Assembly (NCBI RefSeq): GCF_002127215.1
Contig: NZ_NFUT01000001.1
Span: 434,001-498,000 of the forward strand
Source of the DNA: Hydrogenophaga sp. IBVHS2
GTDB lineage: Bacteria; Pseudomonadota; Gammaproteobacteria; Burkholderiales; Burkholderiaceae_C
Length of the DNA: 64,000 nucleotides
Direction: 5' to 3'
Shown one piece after another: positions 1 to 9,289 of the stretch. Each line of letters begins with the position of its first letter. Position 1 is the first letter of the stretch. Made by a program: the position numbers and the translations under genes. Below the pieces are notes generated by a model. The model worked only from the letters and a program-made list of their open reading frames with translations. It ran no database searches and was not told the DNA's origin.

Positions 1-27
1 ATCGATCACGATCAGACACGATTTCAT
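1..27 (-). CDS. 5' end of a gene leaving the window (possible isochorismatase-type hydrolase)
   Basis: Only the first nine codons (MKSCLIVID) lie inside the window. The ATG is at 27-25 and a good AAGGAG ribosome-binding site lies 7 bases upstream (complement of 35-40), so the start is well supported. An N-terminus of the form LIVID is common in cysteine hydrolases of the isochorismatase family, but many Rossmann-like proteins begin similarly, so the product is only a guess. The gene runs leftward, in the same direction as purM, 94 bp downstream of the purM stop. Confidence 0.55.
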
Positions 28-121
28 CGGGGGACTCCTTCGACGGTGGGGTTGCGAAGTCCCGAGTGTGGGTGGCGGCGGTCGTGCTGTCCGCCACCCG
101 GTCAGACAGAAAACGGACGTT

Positions 122-1159
122 TCAGGACACGACCACCGGGGCGGTGGTGCCGCGCTCGGCGATCACGCCGATGGTGTGCACCGTCTCGCCCAGGCTGCGC
201 AGGGTGGCAGCGCAGGCCTCGGCCTGGTCGGCGGCGATCACCACCACCATGCCGATGCCGTTGTTGAAGGTGCGGTTCATCTCGATGTCGTCGATGCCGG
301 CGGTGGCCTGCAGCCACGCGAACAGCTCGCTCTGCGGCCAGCTGCCTTTCCTGAGGTGGGCGGCGGTGCCCTCGGGCAGCACGCGCGGGATGTTCTCCAG
401 CAGGCCGCCACCGGTGATGTGGGCCAGCGCCTTGATCGGGTGCTGGGCAAGTGCGGCCAGAACGTTCTTGACGTACAGGCGGGTCGGCTTCATCACGGCT
501 TCCTTGAAGGGCATGCCGTCCAGGGTGGCGGGCAACTGGCTGGCAGCGCGTTCGATGCACTTGCGCACCAGCGAGAAGCCGTTGGAGTGCACGCCGTGCG
601 AGGCCAGACCCAGCACCACGTCGCCCGGCTTCACGTTGTGGCCGGTCAGGATCTTGCTCTTCTCGACCGCGCCGACACAGAAACCGGCCAGATCGTATTC
701 ACCGGCCGGGTACATGCCCGGCATCTCGGCGGTCTCGCCGCCGATCAGGGCGCAGCCCGAGAGCTCGCAGCCCCTGGCGATGCCGCCGACCACGGCGGCT
801 GCCGTGTCCACATCGAGCTTGCCGCAGGCGAAGTAGTCCAGGAAGAACAGCGGCTCGGCGCCCTGCACCAGCACGTCGTTCACGCTCATGGCCACCAGAT
901 CGATGCCCACCGTGTCGTGCATGTTCCACTCGAAGGCCAGCTTGAGCTTGGTGCCCACGCCGTCGGTGCCGCTCACCAGCACCGGCTCCCGGTAGCGCTT
1001 GGGCACCTCGAACAGGGCACCGAAGCCGCCGATGCCGGCCAGCACGCCTTCGCGCATGGTTTTCTTCGCCAGCGGCTTGATGCGGTCGACCAGGGCATCG
1101 CCCGCGTCGATGTCGACGCCGGCGTCTTTGTAGGAGAGGGGGGTGTGGTTCTGGCTCAT
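122..1159 (-). CDS. purM: phosphoribosylformylglycinamidine cyclo-ligase (AIR synthetase)
   Basis: This 345-residue cytoplasmic enzyme converts FGAM plus ATP to aminoimidazole ribonucleotide in purine synthesis. Family signatures are plain: [10 protein letters not shown] (about 63-72), [19 protein letters not shown] (about 85-103), [11 protein letters not shown] (about 140-150), [11 protein letters not shown] and [16 protein letters not shown]. The length is typical. I place the start at the ATG giving [14 protein letters not shown], because the first 25 residues of the longer reading are basic and not family-like. No strong ribosome-binding site precedes this ATG. The gene diverges from the permease gene across 86 bp, as in many Burkholderiales. 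Confidence 0.97.
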   Translation of the reverse strand: MSQNHTPLSYKDAGVDIDAGDALVDRIKPLAKKTMREGVLAGIGGFGALFEVPKRYREPVLVSGTDGVGTKLKLAFEWNMHDTVGIDLVAMSVNDVLVQGAEPLFFLDYFACGKLDVDTAAAVVGGIARGCELSGCALIGGETAEMPGMYPAGEYDLAGFCVGAVEKSKILTGHNVKPGDVVLGLASHGVHSNGFSLVRKCIERAASQLPATLDGMPFKEAVMKPTRLYVKNVLAALAQHPIKALAHITGGGLLENIPRVLPEGTAAHLRKGSWPQSELFAWLQATAGIDDIEMNRTFNNGIGMVVVIAADQAEACAATLRSLGETVHTIGVIAERGTTAPVVVS

Positions 1160-1245
1160 GAGGGGCGGACGCAGGGCGCCCGAATAGAATTTGGGCTGGA
1201 TTTTAAGGGCTGGCCTCCTGCGGCGGCTCGCCACATCGGACCTGC

Positions 1246-2352
1246 ATGACCTTCACACCCACCCAGACCCGCGCCGCCGTCTGGGCCTGCATGGCCCTGG
1301 CCATCGGCTGGCTTCTGTCCCTGCTGGCGCCGGTGCTCATGCCCTTCCTGCTGGCCATCGTGGTGGCCTATGCGCTCCATCCGCTGGTGGAGCGGTGGGC
1401 CGCCCGCCGCATTCCGCGCTGGCTGGGTGCCGGCGTCGCCATCGCCCTGCTGATGCTCGTGCTGCTGGCGGTGGTGCTGCTCATCGTTCCGGTCATCACG
1501 GCCCAACTGCCCCTGTTGCGCGACCAGGTGCCCGCCCTGCTGGATCGGGCCAACAACCACATCGTGCCGCTGGCGGCCCGCTTCGGCATCGACCTGCAGA
1601 TCGACACCGCGCAGGTGCGCGAATGGCTCAGGCAGGTGGTGACCGGCCACGAGAGCCAGCTGATCGGCAGCCTGCTGTCGTCGCTGCGCATCGGCGGCAG
1701 CGCCCTGGCAGCGGTCATCGGCAACCTCTTCCTCATGCCCATCGTGGCCTTCTACCTGCTGCTGGACTGGGCGGCGCTGGTGCAGCGCTTCAAGACCCTC
1801 ATCCCGCCGCGCTGGCGCGAGACGGTGCAGTCCTTTCTGGACGAGACCGACGAGGTGCTCGGTCAGTACCTGCGAGGGCAGCTGATGGTCATGGGACTGC
1901 TGGCGGTGTTCTACACCGTCGGCCTGGCCCTGACCGGACTGAAGCTGGCCCTGCCCATCGGCGTCTTCACCGGGCTGGCGGTGTTCGTGCCGTACCTCGG
2001 TTTCGGCCTGGGTCTGGTGCTGGCGGTGCTGGCCGCCCTGCTGCAGTTCCAGACCCTGTTCGGCGTGCTGGCCGTGCTGGCGGTCTACGGTGTGGGACAG
2101 GTGCTGGAGAGCCTCTACCTCACACCCCGCCTGCTGGGCGAGCGCATCGGCCTGCACCCGATCGCGGTGATCTTTGCCCTGCTGGCCTTCGGCCATCTCT
2201 TCGGCTTTGTCGGCGTGCTCATCGCGTTGCCGGCCAGTGCGGTGCTGCTGGTGGCCATCCGCCGGGCCCGCACCACCTACCTGGAGAGTCCGCTGTACCG
2301 CGAGAGCGCCCAGCCAGCGTCCGAGCCGGCACCGGACCCGCAGCGGGACTGA
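1246..2352 (+). CDS. AI-2E family transporter (PerM-like permease)
   Basis: This 368-residue inner-membrane protein belongs to the AI-2E/PerM family. Members are associated with export of small molecules or with Na+/H+ exchange, and the substrate cannot be read from the sequence. Hydrophobic stretches fall at about 13-48, 62-88, 150-175, 208-288 (a long multi-helix block) and 305-337, fitting the family's eight-helix fold. The conserved [11 protein letters not shown] glycine/proline region lies in the central block. It ends 13 bp before hda and is probably co-transcribed with it. This permease-hda adjacency is common in betaproteobacteria. Confidence 0.93.
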   Translation: MTFTPTQTRAAVWACMALAIGWLLSLLAPVLMPFLLAIVVAYALHPLVERWAARRIPRWLGAGVAIALLMLVLLAVVLLIVPVITAQLPLLRDQVPALLDRANNHIVPLAARFGIDLQIDTAQVREWLRQVVTGHESQLIGSLLSSLRIGGSALAAVIGNLFLMPIVAFYLLLDWAALVQRFKTLIPPRWRETVQSFLDETDEVLGQYLRGQLMVMGLLAVFYTVGLALTGLKLALPIGVFTGLAVFVPYLGFGLGLVLAVLAALLQFQTLFGVLAVLAVYGVGQVLESLYLTPRLLGERIGLHPIAVIFALLAFGHLFGFVGVLIALPASAVLLVAIRRARTTYLESPLYRESAQPASEPAPDPQRD

Positions 2353-2365
2353 TGCCGTGTCGACC

Positions 2366-3052
2366 ATGAAGCAGCTCGCGCTCGACATCGGCCTGGCCCC
2401 GGTGCCCACGCTGTCCAACTTCGTTCCGGTGGGCAACGAGGCGGCCCTCGAGCATCTGCGGCTGTGGTCCGGCAGCCCGACCCGCTCCCCGGTGCCCACG
2501 TTCCTGTGGGGTGCCGGTGGCAGCGGCAAGACCCACCTGCTGCTGGCGGTGCGCGAGGCCTTCCGGGAGCACGGCGCCCGGGTCGGCTGGATGGACGCGT
2601 CCACGCTGAACCCGCCCGACTACGACGAATCGTGGGAGGCGGTGCTGCTGGACGACTGCCACCTCTTCACCGCGGCCCAGCAGGCCATGGCCTTCAACTG
2701 GTTCGTGCATGCGCAGACCCCGCCGCAGGGCAGTGCCCGCTGGGTGCTGGCGGCCGGTGCGCTGCCGCCCTCCGACCTGCAGCTGCGTGAAGACCTGCGC
2801 ACCCGGCTGGGCTGGGGCCATGTGTTCCAGCTGCACGCCCTGGGCGAGACCGAACGCCGTGCCGTGCTGCGCCGTGCCGCCGACGAGCGCGGCGTGTTCC
2901 TGAGCGACGAGGTCATGGACTTCATGCTCAACCGCTTCTCGCGCGACCTCTCCAGCCTGATGATGCTGCTCGACCAGCTCGATGCCTACGCCCTGCGCAC
3001 CCAGCGGGCCATCACCATCCCGCTGATCCGCTCGATGCTGGAAAACGAATGA
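2366..3052 (+). CDS. hda: DnaA regulatory inactivator Hda
   Basis: Hda is an AAA+ DnaA-like protein of 228 residues without the DNA-binding domain IV. With the DNA-loaded sliding clamp it stimulates ATP hydrolysis by DnaA, preventing re-initiation. The N-terminal MKQLALDIGL fits the clamp-binding QL-type motif, which fixes the start at 2366. Walker A is GAGGSGKTHLLLAV (about residue 48) and Walker B is VLLDDCHLF. The C-terminal helical lid (NRFSRDLSSLMMLLDQLD) is present. It overlaps the next gene by 4 bp (ATGA), indicating translational coupling. Confidence 0.95.
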   Translation: MKQLALDIGLAPVPTLSNFVPVGNEAALEHLRLWSGSPTRSPVPTFLWGAGGSGKTHLLLAVREAFREHGARVGWMDASTLNPPDYDESWEAVLLDDCHLFTAAQQAMAFNWFVHAQTPPQGSARWVLAAGALPPSDLQLREDLRTRLGWGHVFQLHALGETERRAVLRRAADERGVFLSDEVMDFMLNRFSRDLSSLMMLLDQLDAYALRTQRAITIPLIRSMLENE

Positions 3053-3729
3053 CCGCCCCCATGCGACTGACCCTGTTTGACCTTGACCACACCCTGCTGC
3101 CGCTGGACTCCGACTACGCCTGGGGCCAGTTCACCGTGAAGCTGGGCTGGCGCGACGAGGCCGATTTCGGCCGCGCCAACGACCGCTTCTACCAGGCCTA
3201 CAAGGACGGCACGCTCGACATCCACGAGTACGTGCGCTTTGCCACCGACGCCGTGCGCGAGCGCGGCATGGCGGTCGCCCAGGCGGCGCACGAGCGCTTC
3301 ATGGCCGAGGTGATACGCCCGGCCATGACCGAGCAGGCCCGGGCCCTGGTGCGTGCCCACCAGGCGGCCGGCGACACGGTCGTCATCGTCACCGCCACCA
3401 ACGAATTCGTCACCCGCCCGATCGCCCGCGCCTTCGGCGTGGACGAGCTCATCGCCATCGATCTGGCCACCGGGCCGGACGGCGCGATCACCGGCGACAT
3501 CCGGGGCATCCCGTCCTTCCGCCAGGGCAAGGTGCTGCGTGTGGAACAATGGCTGGCCGATCGGGGCCTGCGCTGGTCCGATCTGCAGCACACCACCTTC
3601 TACAGCGACTCGCCCAACGACCTGCCGTTGCTCGAGAAGGTGCACGAGCCGGTGGCCACCAACCCCGACGAGCGCCTGAGCGCCGTGGCCCGCGAACGCG
3701 GCTGGCGCATCCTCCAACTCTTCGAATGA
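3049..3729 (+). CDS. HAD family hydrolase, subfamily IB (SerB-like phosphatase)
   Basis: This 226-residue cytoplasmic phosphatase belongs to the haloacid dehalogenase superfamily. Motif I is LFDLDHTLLPLDSD, with the nucleophilic Asp near residue 9. Motif II is VIVTATNEF, the motif III lysine is in FRQGKVLRVEQW, and motif IV is YSDSPNDLPLLEKV. The substrate is unknown: the group resembles phosphoserine phosphatase but is usually annotated only as HAD-IB. It is joined by ATGA overlaps to hda upstream and pcnB downstream, so the three are probably translated from one message. Confidence 0.92.
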   Translation: MTAPMRLTLFDLDHTLLPLDSDYAWGQFTVKLGWRDEADFGRANDRFYQAYKDGTLDIHEYVRFATDAVRERGMAVAQAAHERFMAEVIRPAMTEQARALVRAHQAAGDTVVIVTATNEFVTRPIARAFGVDELIAIDLATGPDGAITGDIRGIPSFRQGKVLRVEQWLADRGLRWSDLQHTTFYSDSPNDLPLLEKVHEPVATNPDERLSAVARERGWRILQLFE

Positions 3730-5375
3730 TCAAGAAACTCATCGACAAGCTGCTCGGCAAGTCCGGCAGCGGCCCGGCCCGCAAGGGCTCGCCCTTCGGC
3801 CAGCGGCAGGACGTCCCCGCCAGCGTCCACGGCATCAACCCCCAGCTGGTGGACCAGCGGGCGCTGGATGTGGTCAACACCCTGCAGAACGCCGGCTTTG
3901 CTGCCTACATCGTGGGTGGCGCGGTGCGTGACCTGCTGCTGGGCCTGCGGCCCAAGGATTTCGACGTGGCCACCAACGCCACGCCCGAGCAGGTCAAGGG
4001 CCTGTTCCGACGCGCGTTCATCATCGGACGGCGCTTCCGCATCGTGCACGTGGTGTACGGCCGGGGCCGCGAACACGAGGTGATCGAGGTCTCCACCTTC
4101 CGCGCCTACCTCGACAGCAACGATGCCGAGCAGGTGGCCGGCAACGAGCGCACCAGCAAGGGCGAGCTGGCCGGCATGAAGCACGCCGTGGACGCCAGCG
4201 GCCGGGTGCTGCGCGACAACGTGTGGGGGCCCATCGAGCAGGACGCCGCGCGCCGCGACTTCAGCATCAACGCCATGTACTACGACCCGGCCACCCAGAC
4301 CGTGGTCGATTTCCACCACGGCATCCGCGACGCGCAGAAGCGCGTGCTGCGCATGATCGGCGACCCCGCCACCCGCTACCGCGAAGACCCGGTGCGCATC
4401 ATCCGCGCGGTGCGCTTCGGCGCCAAGCTCAATGCGCTGGGCTTCCAGTTCGATGCCAAGACCCTGGCCCCGCTGGTGTCCTCGCGCAAGCTGCTGGCCG
4501 ATGTGCCGCAAAGCCGCCTGTTCGATGAAATGCTCAAGCTGCTGCAGACCGGCCATGCGCTGGCCAGCGTGGCGCAGCTCAAGGCCGTGGGCCTGGACAC
4601 CGGCATCTACCCGCTGCTCGACATCGTGGTGCAGCGCGCCGACGAACCCTTCGTGAAGGCCGCCCTGCAGGACACCGACCGCCGCGTGGCCGAAGGCAAG
4701 CCGGTGGCGCCGAGCTTCCTGCTGGCCTGTGTGCTGTGGGCCGATGTGCGAAAGGCCTGGGAACAGCGTCTGCAGACCCGTCCGGGGCAGCGCCCGGTGC
4801 CGCCGTTCGCCGCCCTGCAGGACGCGGTGGACGAGGCCTTCGAGGCCCGCATCGGCGACGTGTCCGGGCGCGGCAAGCTGGGCACCGACATGCGCGAGAT
4901 CTGGATGATGCAGCCGCGCTTCGACAAGCGCGTGGGCAGCTCGCCGCTGACCCTGGTGGAGCAGCCGCGCTTCCGGGCCGGCTTCGACTTTTTGCGCCTG
5001 CGCGCCCAGACCGGTGAAGTGGACGAAGAGCTCGCCCACTGGTGGGAAACCTTCAGCACCGCCAGCGACGACATGCGCCAGGACATGCTGGACGAACACC
5101 GCCGCGCCAGCGGCAAGGCCCAGCCGCGCCGCGTGCGCAAGGGCGACGCCGAGCATCCGGGCGATGCACCGGCGGCCGCCAGTGGCCGCACCCACCGGGT
5201 GCCGCCATCGGCCGGCGAGCCCAACGACGCCGATGGCGACGGTGATCGGGATGACGACACGGTCGATCCGCAGGTTGATCCGGCCGCCCCGCCGAAGAAG
5301 CGCCGCCGCCGTCGCCGCAAGCCCGGTGGCGGGGCAGGGGGCGCAGGCGGTGCCGATGCCGGCAGCGCGCCCTGA
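3726..5375 (+). CDS. pcnB: poly(A) polymerase I
   Basis: This enzyme adds 3' poly(A) tails that promote RNA decay. The 549-residue protein begins MIKKLIDKLLGK at 3726. The class II nucleotidyltransferase core shows VGGAVRDLLLGLRPKDFDVA (about 65-84) with catalytic aspartates in DFDVAT. LFRRAFIIGRRFRIVHV is typical of poly(A) polymerases rather than CCA-adding enzymes. The head domain carries RRDFSINAMYYDP. The C-terminal 100 residues are low-complexity and end in an arginine/lysine-rich RNA-binding tail (KKRRRRRRKPGG). It overlaps folK by 20 bp and hda/HAD lie upstream. Confidence 0.96.
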   Translation: MIKKLIDKLLGKSGSGPARKGSPFGQRQDVPASVHGINPQLVDQRALDVVNTLQNAGFAAYIVGGAVRDLLLGLRPKDFDVATNATPEQVKGLFRRAFIIGRRFRIVHVVYGRGREHEVIEVSTFRAYLDSNDAEQVAGNERTSKGELAGMKHAVDASGRVLRDNVWGPIEQDAARRDFSINAMYYDPATQTVVDFHHGIRDAQKRVLRMIGDPATRYREDPVRIIRAVRFGAKLNALGFQFDAKTLAPLVSSRKLLADVPQSRLFDEMLKLLQTGHALASVAQLKAVGLDTGIYPLLDIVVQRADEPFVKAALQDTDRRVAEGKPVAPSFLLACVLWADVRKAWEQRLQTRPGQRPVPPFAALQDAVDEAFEARIGDVSGRGKLGTDMREIWMMQPRFDKRVGSSPLTLVEQPRFRAGFDFLRLRAQTGEVDEELAHWWETFSTASDDMRQDMLDEHRRASGKAQPRRVRKGDAEHPGDAPAAASGRTHRVPPSAGEPNDADGDGDRDDDTVDPQVDPAAPPKKRRRRRRKPGGGAGGAGGADAGSAP

Positions 5376-5829
5376 AGTAAGGGCCTTCGTGGCCCTGGGC
5401 GCCAATCTGGGCGATGCGGCCGGCACCGTGCAGCGCGCCCTGCAGACCCTGGGCGACACGCCGGGTCTGCGCCTGGTCAAGGCCTCCAGCCTCTACCGCA
5501 CCGCCCCGGTGGATGCCACCGGCCCCGACTTCATCAATGCCGTGGCCGAGGTCGCCACCACCCTCACCGCGCCCGATCTGCTGGACGCCTTGCAGGCCAT
5601 CGAGACCGCCGAGGGCCGCGAACGCCCTTACCGCAACGCACCGCGCACGCTCGATCTCGATGTGCTGCTGTATGGCGATGCCCGCATCGATTCACCCCGC
5701 CTGACGGTGCCGCACCCGCGCATGCACGAGCGGGCGTTCGTGCTGGTGCCGCTGGCCGAGGTGGCACCGGCCAGGGTGGACGACGGAGCGGCGCTGGCGG
5801 TGCGGCAACAGCCGATCGAACGGATCTGA
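5356..5829 (+). CDS. folK: 2-amino-4-hydroxy-6-hydroxymethyldihydropteridine pyrophosphokinase
   Basis: HPPK transfers pyrophosphate from ATP to 6-hydroxymethyl-7,8-dihydropterin in folate synthesis. The 157-residue reading from MPAARPEVRAF has the family marks FVALGANLGD near the N-terminus, SSLYRTAPVD, FINAVAEVATTL and the Mg/ATP-binding YRNAPRTLDLDVLLYG. The start lies 20 bp inside pcnB, and pcnB-folK adjacency is conserved in proteobacteria. No downstream folate gene is present in this window. Confidence 0.95.
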   Translation: MPAARPEVRAFVALGANLGDAAGTVQRALQTLGDTPGLRLVKASSLYRTAPVDATGPDFINAVAEVATTLTAPDLLDALQAIETAEGRERPYRNAPRTLDLDVLLYGDARIDSPRLTVPHPRMHERAFVLVPLAEVAPARVDDGAALAVRQQPIERI

Positions 5830-5872
5830 GTCGCGCTAGGATCTCCGCTCCATTCACACAGGGAGCAGGAAC

Positions 5873-6307
5873 ATGAAACGCGTCGTTCTTTCGTTGGCCA
5901 TGGTGGTCGCGCTGGCCGGATGTGCATCGGTGCCGATGGGCGATCCGGCACGCGATGCCGCCGCCAAGACCTTCACCGTACCGGCCGACAAGGCCGGCAT
6001 CTATGTCTTCCGGAACGAGTCGATGGGGGCGGCGGTCCGCATGGACGTTGCCATCGACGGCCAGCCCATCGGCCAGACCGCCGCCAAGACCTATCTGTAC
6101 AAGGAGGTCGCCCCGGGCCGGCGGGTCGTCACTTCCAAGGCCGAAAACACCGAGACGCTCGAAATCGATGCCCGCCCGGGCATGCTCTATTTCGTCTGGC
6201 AGGAAGTGAAGATGGGCCTCCTGTATGCCCGCAACAAGCTCCAGCTGGTGGACGAGACCACAGGCAAGAAGGGCGTGACCGAGACCACGCTGGCCGACAC
6301 GCGCTGA
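5873..6307 (+). CDS. DUF2846 domain lipoprotein
   Basis: This is a 144-residue predicted lipoprotein. The signal MKRVVLSLAMVVALAGC ends in an LAGC lipobox with Cys17. The mature part resembles DUF2846 (GIYVFRNESMGAAVRMDVAI, then LYKEVAPGRRVV and a C-terminal beta-rich segment), a small periplasmic or outer-membrane-anchored domain without assigned function. A GGGAGC ribosome-binding site lies upstream. The gene follows folK by 43 bp and faces pdxH tail to tail. Confidence 0.85.
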   Translation: MKRVVLSLAMVVALAGCASVPMGDPARDAAAKTFTVPADKAGIYVFRNESMGAAVRMDVAIDGQPIGQTAAKTYLYKEVAPGRRVVTSKAENTETLEIDARPGMLYFVWQEVKMGLLYARNKLQLVDETTGKKGVTETTLADTR

Positions 6308-6319
6308 GCGCTCAAGGCG

Positions 6320-6955
6320 TCACGGCGCCAGCCGTTCCCGCAGCCAGCCGCCATCGGCCTGCTGCGTGTAGCGCAAGCGGTCGTGCAGACGGCTCTTGCG
6401 GCCCTGCCAGAACTCCCAGCGGTCGGGCACCAGCCGGAAGCCGCCCCAGTGCGGCGGGCGCGGCGGGTTCAGCAGGAACTGCGCGCCGTACTTCGCTGCA
6501 TTCGTCACCAGGACGGTGCGGCTCTCGATCACCTGGCTCTGCGGGCTGGCCCAGGCGCCGATGCGGCTGTCCAGGGGACGGCTGTGGAAGTAGGTGTCGC
6601 TCTCGGCTTCACTGACCTTCTCGACCCGGCCTTCGATGCGCACCACGCGTTCGAGCTCCACCCAGTGGAACTGCAGCGCGGCGAACGGGTTGCCGGCCAG
6701 TTCGCGGCCCTTGCGGCTCTCGAAGTTGGTGTACCAGACCACGCCGCGCTCGTCATAGCCCTTGATCAGCACCACGCGGGTGCTGGGCCGCAGGTCGGAA
6801 CCCACGGTGGCCAGGGTCATGGCGTTGGGTTCGGGCAGCTCGCCGCTGATGGCCTCCTTCAGCCATTGGTCGAACTGCTGCAGGGGATCGGCGTGCGAGG
6901 CGGATTCGCTGAGTTCGGCTTTTTCGTAGCTCTTGCGCAGGTCGGCGATGTTCAT
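6320..6955 (-). CDS. pdxH: pyridoxamine 5'-phosphate oxidase
   Basis: This FMN enzyme oxidises pyridoxine or pyridoxamine phosphate to pyridoxal phosphate. The protein has 211 residues, the usual length. Features include [15 protein letters not shown] at the N-terminus, [22 protein letters not shown] (FMN/substrate region, about 45-66), [32 protein letters not shown] and the C-terminal dimerisation segment with [15 protein letters not shown]. It is transcribed leftward and converges on the lipoprotein gene with 12 bp between stops. Confidence 0.97.
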   Translation of the reverse strand: MNIADLRKSYEKAELSESASHADPLQQFDQWLKEAISGELPEPNAMTLATVGSDLRPSTRVVLIKGYDERGVVWYTNFESRKGRELAGNPFAALQFHWVELERVVRIEGRVEKVSEAESDTYFHSRPLDSRIGAWASPQSQVIESRTVLVTNAAKYGAQFLLNPPRPPHWGGFRLVPDRWEFWQGRKSRLHDRLRYTQQADGGWLRERLAP

Positions 6956-6981
6956 GCGCGGCAGTATAGGCAGCGGCCGAT

Positions 6982-7596
6982 TCAGCTCGGGGCTGTGGGG
7001 TCGGGTGCCAGGCGCAGCAGCCGCTCCAGGGCCCGGTCATGGATACCGTGCTCGGCCAGGCCGCGCAGGGTCTGGCGGGCATAGTCCAGCGTGGTGCCGT
7101 AGCGACCGCAGCTCTGCGCGAAGATCTGGCGGTAGCGTTCCGGCGGCAGCACGCCGGTGTAGCTGGGGCTGCGGCGCGAGAGGGTGAAGGCCAGCGCCCG
7201 CACCGGGCCCTGTGGCGTATGGCAGAGCAGCCATTTGGGGTCGTAGGTCGGGCGCGGCATTTCGCGGGCCCACAGGGCCGGCATGCGGGCCTCCACCTCG
7301 TCGTGCGGCAGGCGCAGCACCAGCCCGTCGCAGCATCCGCCGGGCAGCAGCGCGAACACCAGGCCCGGACAGTCCTCGGTGCCCCGGTTGATGCGGCTCC
7401 ACATCTGCAGCGCGCGGTGCTGGCCGTGCACCCGGGCCGGCCGGCTTTCGGCCACCTCGAACTCGGGGCGCCACACCAGCGAGGCGTAGGCGAACAGCCA
7501 GAGGTCCGGCTTCGGCCCCTGCGCGCGCCACTGCTGCAGGGTCTGCTGCAGCATGCGGGCACCGTCGCGCGGCATAGAATCAGAGGCTTTGCTCAC
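6982..7596 (-). CDS. gamma-glutamylcyclotransferase, ChaC family
   Basis: ChaC-type enzymes cleave glutathione to 5-oxoproline and Cys-Gly. [16 protein letters not shown] is the family's YGSL substrate-binding loop. [20 protein letters not shown] and [10 protein letters not shown] follow as in ChaC proteins. The longest sensible start is a GTG at 7596 (204 residues) with AGGTG just upstream; an ATG seven codons later (7575) is the alternative. It lies 26 bp upstream of pdxH on the same strand and diverges from the OmpA-like gene. Glutathione synthesis (gshA) is also encoded in the window, at 50.8 kb. Confidence 0.88.
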   Translation of the reverse strand: MSKASDSMPRDGARMLQQTLQQWRAQGPKPDLWLFAYASLVWRPEFEVAESRPARVHGQHRALQMWSRINRGTEDCPGLVFALLPGGCCDGLVLRLPHDEVEARMPALWAREMPRPTYDPKWLLCHTPQGPVRALAFTLSRRSPSYTGVLPPERYRQIFAQSCGRYGTTLDYARQTLRGLAEHGIHDRALERLLRLAPDPTAPS

Positions 7597-7626
7597 TTCA
7601 CCTCACTTTTGTCGGAGATTCGATTC

Positions 7627-8127
7627 ATGGCCTCGCAGGATAACGATCAGGACGTTCGCGTCGCATTTGCAGTGATCATCGCCATCATCGTGCTGCTGGT
7701 CGGCAGCGTGGTGGGCATCGGCATCCAGCGCGCTGGCAGCCCCAAGTCGGCCAAGCCGGCCGCCGCGGCTCCGGCTGCCGCCACCGTGGTGGTGGAAGAC
7801 GCCAGCGTGGTGGTCGAGAACGGCGTGGTGAAGTTCTACTTCGCGGTGGGCCAGGCCGATCTGGCCCCGGGCGCTGTCGATGCCTTGGCCGAAGCCATTG
7901 CCGCGGCCCAGGCCGGCAGCACCCTGGCCATCTCCGGCTTCCACGACGCCACCGGCAGCCTGGAGGCCAACGAGGAACTCGCCAAGCGCCGCGCCCTGGC
8001 CGTGCGTGACGTGCTCGCCGCAGCGGGCGTCAAGCCCGAGGGCCTGCAGCTGCGCAAGCCCGAGGTCACCACCGGCACCGGCAACAACGCCGAAGCCCGT
8101 CGGGTGGAAGTCAGCATCGTCCGCTGA
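7627..8127 (+). CDS. OmpA-family C-terminal domain membrane protein
   Basis: This 166-residue protein has an N-terminal anchor, VAFAVIIAIIVLLVGSVVGIG (about 11-31), an Ala/Pro linker and a C-terminal OmpA-like peptidoglycan-associated domain. The domain shows VVKFYFAVGQADLAPGA, then LAISGFHDATGS and ELAKRRALAVRDVLAAAGV. The usual NxxLSxxRA is replaced by NEELAKRRA. The anchor is probably uncleaved, placing the domain in the periplasm against the cell wall. GGAG lies upstream of the ATG. It converges with the LysR gene, with 7 bp between them. Confidence 0.85.
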   Translation: MASQDNDQDVRVAFAVIIAIIVLLVGSVVGIGIQRAGSPKSAKPAAAAPAAATVVVEDASVVVENGVVKFYFAVGQADLAPGAVDALAEAIAAAQAGSTLAISGFHDATGSLEANEELAKRRALAVRDVLAAAGVKPEGLQLRKPEVTTGTGNNAEARRVEVSIVR

Positions 8128-8134
8128 AGCGCGC

Positions 8135-9067
8135 TCAGCGCAGGGCGCTGTTGCGCAGCGCCTGGTCCACCCGCTGCCGGGTCTGGGCCACCAGATAGTC
8201 CAGAAACACCTGGGTGCGGCGGGGCATGAACTTGCGGCTGGGCAGGGCCGCGTACAGGTTCAGCCGGTCGGTGATCCAGGGTGAGAGCACGCGCACCAGC
8301 TGGCCATTGGCCAGCATGGGTGCGGCGAGCTCCAGCGTGGTGGCCGTGATGCCGGCACCGTCCAGCGCGGCGTGCATCAGGGTGTCGGTGTGGTTGGCCC
8401 ACAGCACCGGCTCCACCTCCACCTCGGTCGGGCGATCGCCATCGGCCGCATTCAAGAGCCGCCACACCCGCGTGCGGCCCACCGAGGGCTTGAGCCTGAG
8501 GCAGTCATGCCGGGCCAGGTCTTCCGGCCGCTGCGGCATGCCCCGGCGGCGCACATAGTCGGGGGAGGCCAGCAGGATGGCTTCGGAGGCGATCACCTTG
8601 CGGGCGATGACGTTGGCATCGAAGCCGGTGCTGGTGCCCAGCAGGGTGATGTCGTAGGCCTCGATGGGCGGCTCGCGGTGCGAGGCCACCTCGATGTCGA
8701 GCCGGATCTTGGGATAGGTCTGGCGAAAGCCGGACACCAGCGGGGCCAGCACGTGGGTCGCCAGCACCGGCGGAGCCAGCACCCTCAGCACGCCCGCGAG
8801 TTCGCGCGTCTGCGAGCTCACCAGCTCGCCGGCCTCGTCCAGATCGATCAGCACCTGCCGGATGCGCTCCAGATAGGCCTCGCCGGCCTCGGTGAGCGAC
8901 ACACGCCGGGTGGTGCGGTGCAGCAGCCGGGTGCCCAGGTGTTCCTCGAGATCGGCCACCAGCCGGGTGACCACGGCAGGCGAGAGGTCCAGGGCACGGG
9001 CGGCGGCGGCAAATCCGCCTTCTTCGATCACCTTCTGGAAGGCGCGCAGGGAACTGAGTCGGTCCAT
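8135..9067 (-). CDS. LysR-family transcriptional regulator
   Basis: This is a 310-residue LysR regulator. The N-terminal winged helix-turn-helix is clear (LSSLRAFQKVIEEGGFAAAA, then LSPAVVTRLVADLEEHLGTR and LLHRTTRRVSLTEAGEAYL). An effector-binding domain follows from about residue 90 (RVLAPPVLATHVLAPLVSGF). I use the ATG giving MDRLSSLRAF, since the upstream extension is not family-like. The inducer is unknown. It is divergent from the DUF4148 gene across 222 bp that contain a T-N11-A operator-like site, so it probably controls itself and perhaps that gene. Confidence 0.93.
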   Translation of the reverse strand: MDRLSSLRAFQKVIEEGGFAAAARALDLSPAVVTRLVADLEEHLGTRLLHRTTRRVSLTEAGEAYLERIRQVLIDLDEAGELVSSQTRELAGVLRVLAPPVLATHVLAPLVSGFRQTYPKIRLDIEVASHREPPIEAYDITLLGTSTGFDANVIARKVIASEAILLASPDYVRRRGMPQRPEDLARHDCLRLKPSVGRTRVWRLLNAADGDRPTEVEVEPVLWANHTDTLMHAALDGAGITATTLELAAPMLANGQLVRVLSPWITDRLNLYAALPSRKFMPRRTQVFLDYLVAQTRQRVDQALRNSALR

Positions 9068-9136
9068 GGTGGTGGGGGGGCAGAGGGCGCACCAAACGCC
9101 CTCTGATACGGGTTTACCCAAAAGATTGTTGCTGAT

Positions 9137-9151
9137 TTGGAAATATACCAA
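9137..9151. promoter_or_regulatory. LysR-type operator-like palindrome
   Basis: The sequence TTGGAAATATACCAA is a dyad with TTGG/CCAA arms around an AT-rich 7-base centre. It contains the T-N11-A spacing typical of LysR-family sites. It lies 70 bp upstream of the LysR start and about 140 bp upstream of the DUF4148 start, in the shared divergent region. The site is seen directly; its use by this regulator is inferred from position. Confidence 0.5.
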
Positions 9152-9289
9152 TCAGTCACATGATGTTTTTCATCGTGAGGAGAAACTTTACAGTCCATCC
9201 CATCGATGCACGGTTCTCACAGCAATCGGGCACCGAGGTCAGTGAACCCTCTGTTTCCTCGTCATTCAACCCTCTAAAGGAGTTACCCC

